27,732 bases of DNA, taken from positions 1-27,732 of the forward strand of contig CAZEJO010000025.1 in NCBI GenBank assembly GCA_964512285.1, written 5' to 3'. Below, piece after piece: positions 22,655 to 27,732 of this stretch. A program made the position numbers and the translations under genes. Source of the DNA: SM23-28-2 sp964512285 (GTDB lineage Bacteria; Chloroflexota; Dehalococcoidia; SM23-28-2). How positions within the stretch are numbered: position 1 is the stretch's first letter; each line of letters begins with the position of its first letter. The notes under the pieces are model-generated. The model worked only from the letters and a program-made list of their open reading frames with translations. It made no database searches and had not been told where the DNA came from.

Positions 22655-23455
22655 CTATCCTCCCAGTTGCTTGGCTTTCTGGTAGGCGGCCATGATCGCC
22701 TCGGCGAAGGCCGCGCGGATGCCGGCCTCCTCCAGGGCGAGCAACCCTTCGGCGGTGGTGCCGCCGGGAGAGGTGACCATGTTGCGCAGGTCGGCCGGGT
22801 GCTTGCCGCTGGCCTGGGCGTAGCGGGCCGAGCCCAGCAACGTCTGGAGGACTATGGGGGCGGCCATCTCGCGGCGCATGCCGATATGGACGGCGGCGTC
22901 GGTGAGGGCCTCCATCACCAGGAATACGAAGGCCGGACCGCTGCCGCTGACGGCGGTTGCCATGTCGATGTACTTCTCGTCCTCGGCGTAGAGCTCCTGC
23001 CCGAGAGCGCCCAGAACTTTCCGCACTGACTGACGGCGCCGGCGGCTCACGGCCTCCGTGGCCGTCCAGACGGTCATTGCCTCGCCGATCTGGGCGGGGG
23101 TGTTGGGCATGGCCCGCACGATGGCCTCGTGGCCGAGGGTATCGCGGATGGCGGCGGTGCTGATGCCGGCCATGATGGACAGGACTGTCTGGTCGGCCTT
23201 GAGGTGATCGCCTATCCCCTGAGCTGCGGTGGGAAACTCCTGGGGCTTCACCGCCAGGACGACGATGTCGCTGCCTTTGATGGCGGCTGCGCTGCTGTCC
23301 ATGGCCTTGATGCTGTAGGTGCGCTCGAGGTGCTGGCGGCGGCGGGCGACGATGTCGCAGACGGTGATATCGGCCGGCTGGGCGACGCCCTTGTCCAGCA
23401 GGGCGCTGATGATGGCCTCGCCCATGACGCCGCCGCCGATGAAGGCCAGCTTCAT
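22655..23455 (-). CDS. proC: pyrroline-5-carboxylate reductase
   Basis: 266 aa from ATG 23455, with GAAGGA nine bases upstream; ATG 23464 directly abuts that site and is less likely. It reduces 1-pyrroline-5-carboxylate to proline with NAD(P)H, the last step of proline synthesis, in the cytoplasm. The N-terminal Rossmann motif is FIGGGVMGEA. Conserved MPNTPAQIGEAMT, AVSGSGPAFVF and DLRNMVTSPGGTTAEGL mark the substrate-binding C-terminal domain. Its length is normal for the family. It follows yggS after 19 bases and its end overlaps the Shine-Dalgarno region of yggT, so the three genes form one unit. Confidence 0.95.
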   Translation of the reverse strand: MKLAFIGGGVMGEAIISALLDKGVAQPADITVCDIVARRRQHLERTYSIKAMDSSAAAIKGSDIVVLAVKPQEFPTAAQGIGDHLKADQTVLSIMAGISTAAIRDTLGHEAIVRAMPNTPAQIGEAMTVWTATEAVSRRRRQSVRKVLGALGQELYAEDEKYIDMATAVSGSGPAFVFLVMEALTDAAVHIGMRREMAAPIVLQTLLGSARYAQASGKHPADLRNMVTSPGGTTAEGLLALEEAGIRAAFAEAIMAAYQKAKQLGG

Positions 23456-23474
23456 CTCAAGCATTCCTTCGATT

Positions 23475-24149
23475 TCACTCAGGATGTAACCTCTCGCCGA
23501 AGATGGCGCGGCCAATGCGCACCAGGGTGGCTCCCTCCTCGATCGCCACTTCGAAGTCGTCGGTCATGCCCATCGAGAGCTCGGCTAGGCCGAGGGCGTC
23601 GCGCAGTCGGCGCAGATCTCGAAAGATGGGTCGCACCTCCTCCGGGTCGCTGACCCAGGGGGCTATCGTCATCAGGCCGCGCAGGTCGAGGTGAGGCAGG
23701 CGGGCGATGGCTTCGGCGGTTTCAGCGACTTGCTGGGGAGAGAGGCCGAACTTGCTGGCCTCGCCGGCCACGTTCACTTCGAGCAGGACGGGGATAGCCC
23801 GCTCGGTGCGACGGCTGAGTGCTTCGGCGAGACGCAGCGAATCCACGCTCTGGATTATATCAAAGAGCTCAAGGGCTGTCTTTGCCTTGTTGGTCTGGAG
23901 GTGGCCCAACATATGCCAGGTGACGGGCAGGTGCCGCAGGGAGGTGATCTTGGCGGCCGCCTTCTGCACGCGGTTCTCGCCGATGTGGGCGATGCCGGCG
24001 GCTACCGCCTCCTCGATGGCCTGGGTGGGGAATGTCTTGCTCACGGCCACGATAGTCACCTCGGCGGGGGAGCGGCCGGCCCGCTCTGCCGCGCGGGCGA
24101 CGCGCTCGCGGATGAGGGCGATTCTTTGGGCGATGGTGCTGACGGGCAT
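23475..24149 (-). CDS. yggS: YggS-family pyridoxal 5'-phosphate homeostasis protein
   Basis: 224 aa. It binds PLP and buffers its supply to cytoplasmic enzymes; no catalytic activity is established for the family. The PLP-binding lysine is Lys38 in VAVSKTFP. Other signatures are HIGENRVQ, WHMLGHLQTNKAK, LEVNVAGEASKFG, SMGMTDDFEVAI and VRIGRAIFGER, all intact. ATG 24149 lies four bases after the stop of the upstream membrane-protein gene, suggesting coupling. The yggS-proC-yggT order is widespread in bacteria. Confidence 0.95.
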   Translation of the reverse strand: MPVSTIAQRIALIRERVARAAERAGRSPAEVTIVAVSKTFPTQAIEEAVAAGIAHIGENRVQKAAAKITSLRHLPVTWHMLGHLQTNKAKTALELFDIIQSVDSLRLAEALSRRTERAIPVLLEVNVAGEASKFGLSPQQVAETAEAIARLPHLDLRGLMTIAPWVSDPEEVRPIFRDLRRLRDALGLAELSMGMTDDFEVAIEEGATLVRIGRAIFGERLHPE

Positions 24150-24153
24150 AGGT

Positions 24154-24396
24154 CTACACTCCGGAAGGTGGAACGCGGCGGGTCTCCCACCAGGCTAGGG
24201 CGGCGATGACGGCGGCGGCGGCGAGGATGGCCAGCAGGGCGAAGGCCGGGTGGATGGTGTACAAGATGAAGACGCCGAACATGGCGAGAAGGACGGCGAA
24301 GAGAGCGAGGAGGGGCCAGAAGAGGATGCCGTAGACGATGCGGGTAAGCGTCCAGAACTCGGTCCAGAGGGAGGGGAGCTTAGGTCGCTGATACAT
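24154..24396 (-). CDS. small two-helix membrane protein of unknown function
   Basis: 80 aa from ATG 24396; GGAGG is 13 bases upstream, a little far, and GTG 24420 is an in-frame alternative. After a short polar N-terminus (MYQRPKLPSLWTEFWT) come two hydrophobic helices (about 18-43 and 47-68) separated by a short turn. The C-terminus (WWETRRVPPSGV) is charged and likely cytoplasmic. I do not recognise the family. Position, four bases ahead of yggS, suggests a link with the yggS-proC-yggT envelope/division neighbourhood. Confidence 0.7.
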   Translation of the reverse strand: MYQRPKLPSLWTEFWTLTRIVYGILFWPLLALFAVLLAMFGVFILYTIHPAFALLAILAAAAVIAALAWWETRRVPPSGV

Positions 24397-24417
24397 GGCT
24401 ATGGGCAGGCCTCCATG

Positions 24418-24613
24418 CACATGGTATCGCGAAGGGGGTGAGGAGGGAAGGGGGGAGGGTCGTAGGGGTCGACGGCCGTCGACCCCTACCCGGTGGCCCA
24501 TGGGGCGAGGGGAGGGCTGAAGCCCTGCAGCTACGGCTGTATCTGCTTGCCGCCCTGTAGTTGCAGACCTTCAGGTCTGCGTGTGGAGGGTGATAGGACA
24601 CATGGTATCGCGA
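24418..24613. repeat. REP-like palindrome cluster flanked by 15-bp direct repeats
   Basis: CACATGGTATCGCGA occurs at 24418-24432 and 24599-24613. Between the copies are a perfect 28-bp palindrome (24462-24489, arms GTAGGGGTCGACGG), AGGGCT-GA-AGCCCT (24513-24526) and GCAGACCT-TC-AGGTCTGC (24563-24580). There is no coding potential. The arrangement resembles bacterial REP/MITE-type interspersed elements, and the flanking repeats could be a target duplication or part of a repeat unit. Confidence 0.65.
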
Positions 24614-24626
24614 GGGTGAAGGGGAG

Positions 24627-25241
24627 CTAGGGCGTGCCTGGCCGCGGGGGCGGGCTCTGGCTCTGCACTATCGACAGCAGCTCGGCGCCCGCGGGCAACA
24701 GTTCCTCCTTGATCTCGTGGATCAGCCCGTACTGCACTGCCTGCTCGGGATTGAGAGTCGTCCTGTTGAGCATGTCCTTGGTTACCTGTTCCTCTGATCT
24801 GCCAGTGGTGGCCGCGATAACCCCGGCTATGTTCTCGATGTCGATTCTGAGGCCCTTGAGACGCTCCTCCAGTTGCTGTTCCTCGAGGCTGGCAGGCTGC
24901 GGGAAGGCAGCGCTGACAGCGTGCAGCAGAAACCTTGCGTGCGGGACGCTCAACCTTCGGTCACCTGCGCACAACAGCACCACACCCATTGAGTCGACGC
25001 TTCCAAAGTTGTGGGTGACCACGTGGGCTGGGATTCCCTTCAGGAAGTTGTATGCCGAAAGGCCGTGGAACACGGAGCCTCCTGGCGAGGATATGAGCAG
25101 AACGATCTCATTCGCGCCCTCTCGGAGCTTCTGCTCAACGGCGCTCATGAGAGCGTTGACCGAGGCCTCGTTCACCCCAGCGAAGAACTTGATGTACGCG
25201 CTGTTGTTCGTCGTATACGAACCTTCTTTCGAAACATGCAT
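24627..25241 (-). CDS. ClpP-like serine protease with atypical third catalytic position
   Basis: 204 aa from ATG 25241; the longer frame starts at a TTG (25277) that is the -35 box of the predicted promoter. ClpP-fold landmarks: SSPGGSVFHGLSAYNFLKGI, nucleophile Ser84 (GSVDSMGVVLL), His107 (ARFLLHAVS) and NPEQAVQYGLIHEI. ClpP normally forms tetradecamers fed by Clp ATPases. Here the residue aligned with the catalytic Asp (RD in ClpP) is Thr161 (NRTT), seen in other divergent ClpP-like proteins. It may be a stand-alone peptidase rather than the housekeeping ClpP. No signal peptide or membrane helix is seen. It is flanked by a REP-like cluster and nrdJ and not obviously in an operon. Confidence 0.8.
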   Translation of the reverse strand: MHVSKEGSYTTNNSAYIKFFAGVNEASVNALMSAVEQKLREGANEIVLLISSPGGSVFHGLSAYNFLKGIPAHVVTHNFGSVDSMGVVLLCAGDRRLSVPHARFLLHAVSAAFPQPASLEEQQLEERLKGLRIDIENIAGVIAATTGRSEEQVTKDMLNRTTLNPEQAVQYGLIHEIKEELLPAGAELLSIVQSQSPPPRPGTP

Positions 25242-25255
25242 TCGATCCCAGCGTA

Positions 25256-25277
25256 CCATAGCAACCGGCTTTGTCAA
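25256..25277 (-). promoter_or_regulatory. candidate promoter of the ClpP-like gene
   Basis: TTGACA (25277-25272) is followed after 16 bases by TACGCT, with TGG before it resembling an extended -10. The -35 is perfect and the -10 weak. Confidence 0.4.
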
Positions 25278-25397
25278 GCACGTGCACTTTGCGCTAGGCG
25301 CGCAACGGAGGGAAGAGGAGAGGTGGTGGGAGTGGTCAAGAAGGGGCGAGCGCCGGGGGGGGCCGGCACCCGCCGCCGCTCATCTATATAATAAACT

Positions 25398-25411
25398 ATC
25401 GCGTTCGCGAT
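25398..25411 (-). terminator. terminator after nrdJ
   Basis: ATCGCG-TT-CGCGAT is a perfect 6-bp stem, six bases beyond the nrdJ stop. On the minus strand it is followed by an A/T-rich stretch (AGTTTATTATATAG). It is compact but well placed. Confidence 0.5.
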
Positions 25412-25416
25412 GTCAA

Positions 25417-27732
<2,316 letters not shown>

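Overview
The window looks like a Chloroflexota chromosome, probably Dehalococcoidia-like. This is inferred from gene content and protein style: a class II (B12-dependent) ribonucleotide reductase, an NrpR-type nitrogen regulator, an archaeal-type WtpABC tungstate transporter, and a recA-recX / rny-ymdB-PHP neighbourhood. No taxonomic marker search could be run. Two halves are visible. Positions 1 to about 13,750 are accessory, with repeats, gene fragments and surface proteins. Positions from about 13,750 to the end are compact, GC-richer housekeeping DNA, almost all on the minus strand. A tRNA-Asp(GTC) gene marks the border, and the remnant of a large serine recombinase runs into its 3' end, as expected of an old integration site.

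Accessory half. After an RHS-repeat fragment (1-227, minus) and about 700 bases without a convincing gene, a plus-strand cluster (952-8840) encodes six exported or membrane-anchored proteins. Five carry a divergent sulfite-oxidase-like (SUOX, Oxidored_molyb-type) fold. Two of these are tandem paralogues that share long identical stretches. A third ends in a Pro/Thr linker and a beta-sandwich domain. The sixth is an exported calcineurin-like phosphoesterase whose beta-sandwich domain is identical to that one over 369 bases. Facing the cluster on the minus strand is an operon: a truncated SUOX-like ORF, then wtpA, wtpB and wtpC, for tungstate/molybdate import. The pairing suggests an envelope system built on molybdopterin-enzyme folds next to uptake of the matching metal. 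Its function is unknown. Small fragments (a Crp-type helix-turn-helix and a signal-peptide stub) fill the gap between the two gene sets.

Core half. Divergent promoters serve tRNA-Asp and a small basic membrane protein. On the minus strand follow glutamate dehydrogenase (gdhA) and, upstream of it, an NrpR-like regulator; a perfect inverted repeat sits at the predicted gdhA transcription start. Next come a PHP-domain phosphoesterase overlapping a YmdB-family phosphodiesterase, RNase Y with a clear promoter, then recX and recA. recA lacks any ordinary in-frame start codon after its promoter and appears to begin at ACG. A yggT-proC-yggS-membrane protein cluster follows; yggT also seems to lack a canonical start. 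A REP-like group of palindromes between 15-bp direct repeats separates this from a ClpP-like protease. The window ends inside nrdJ.
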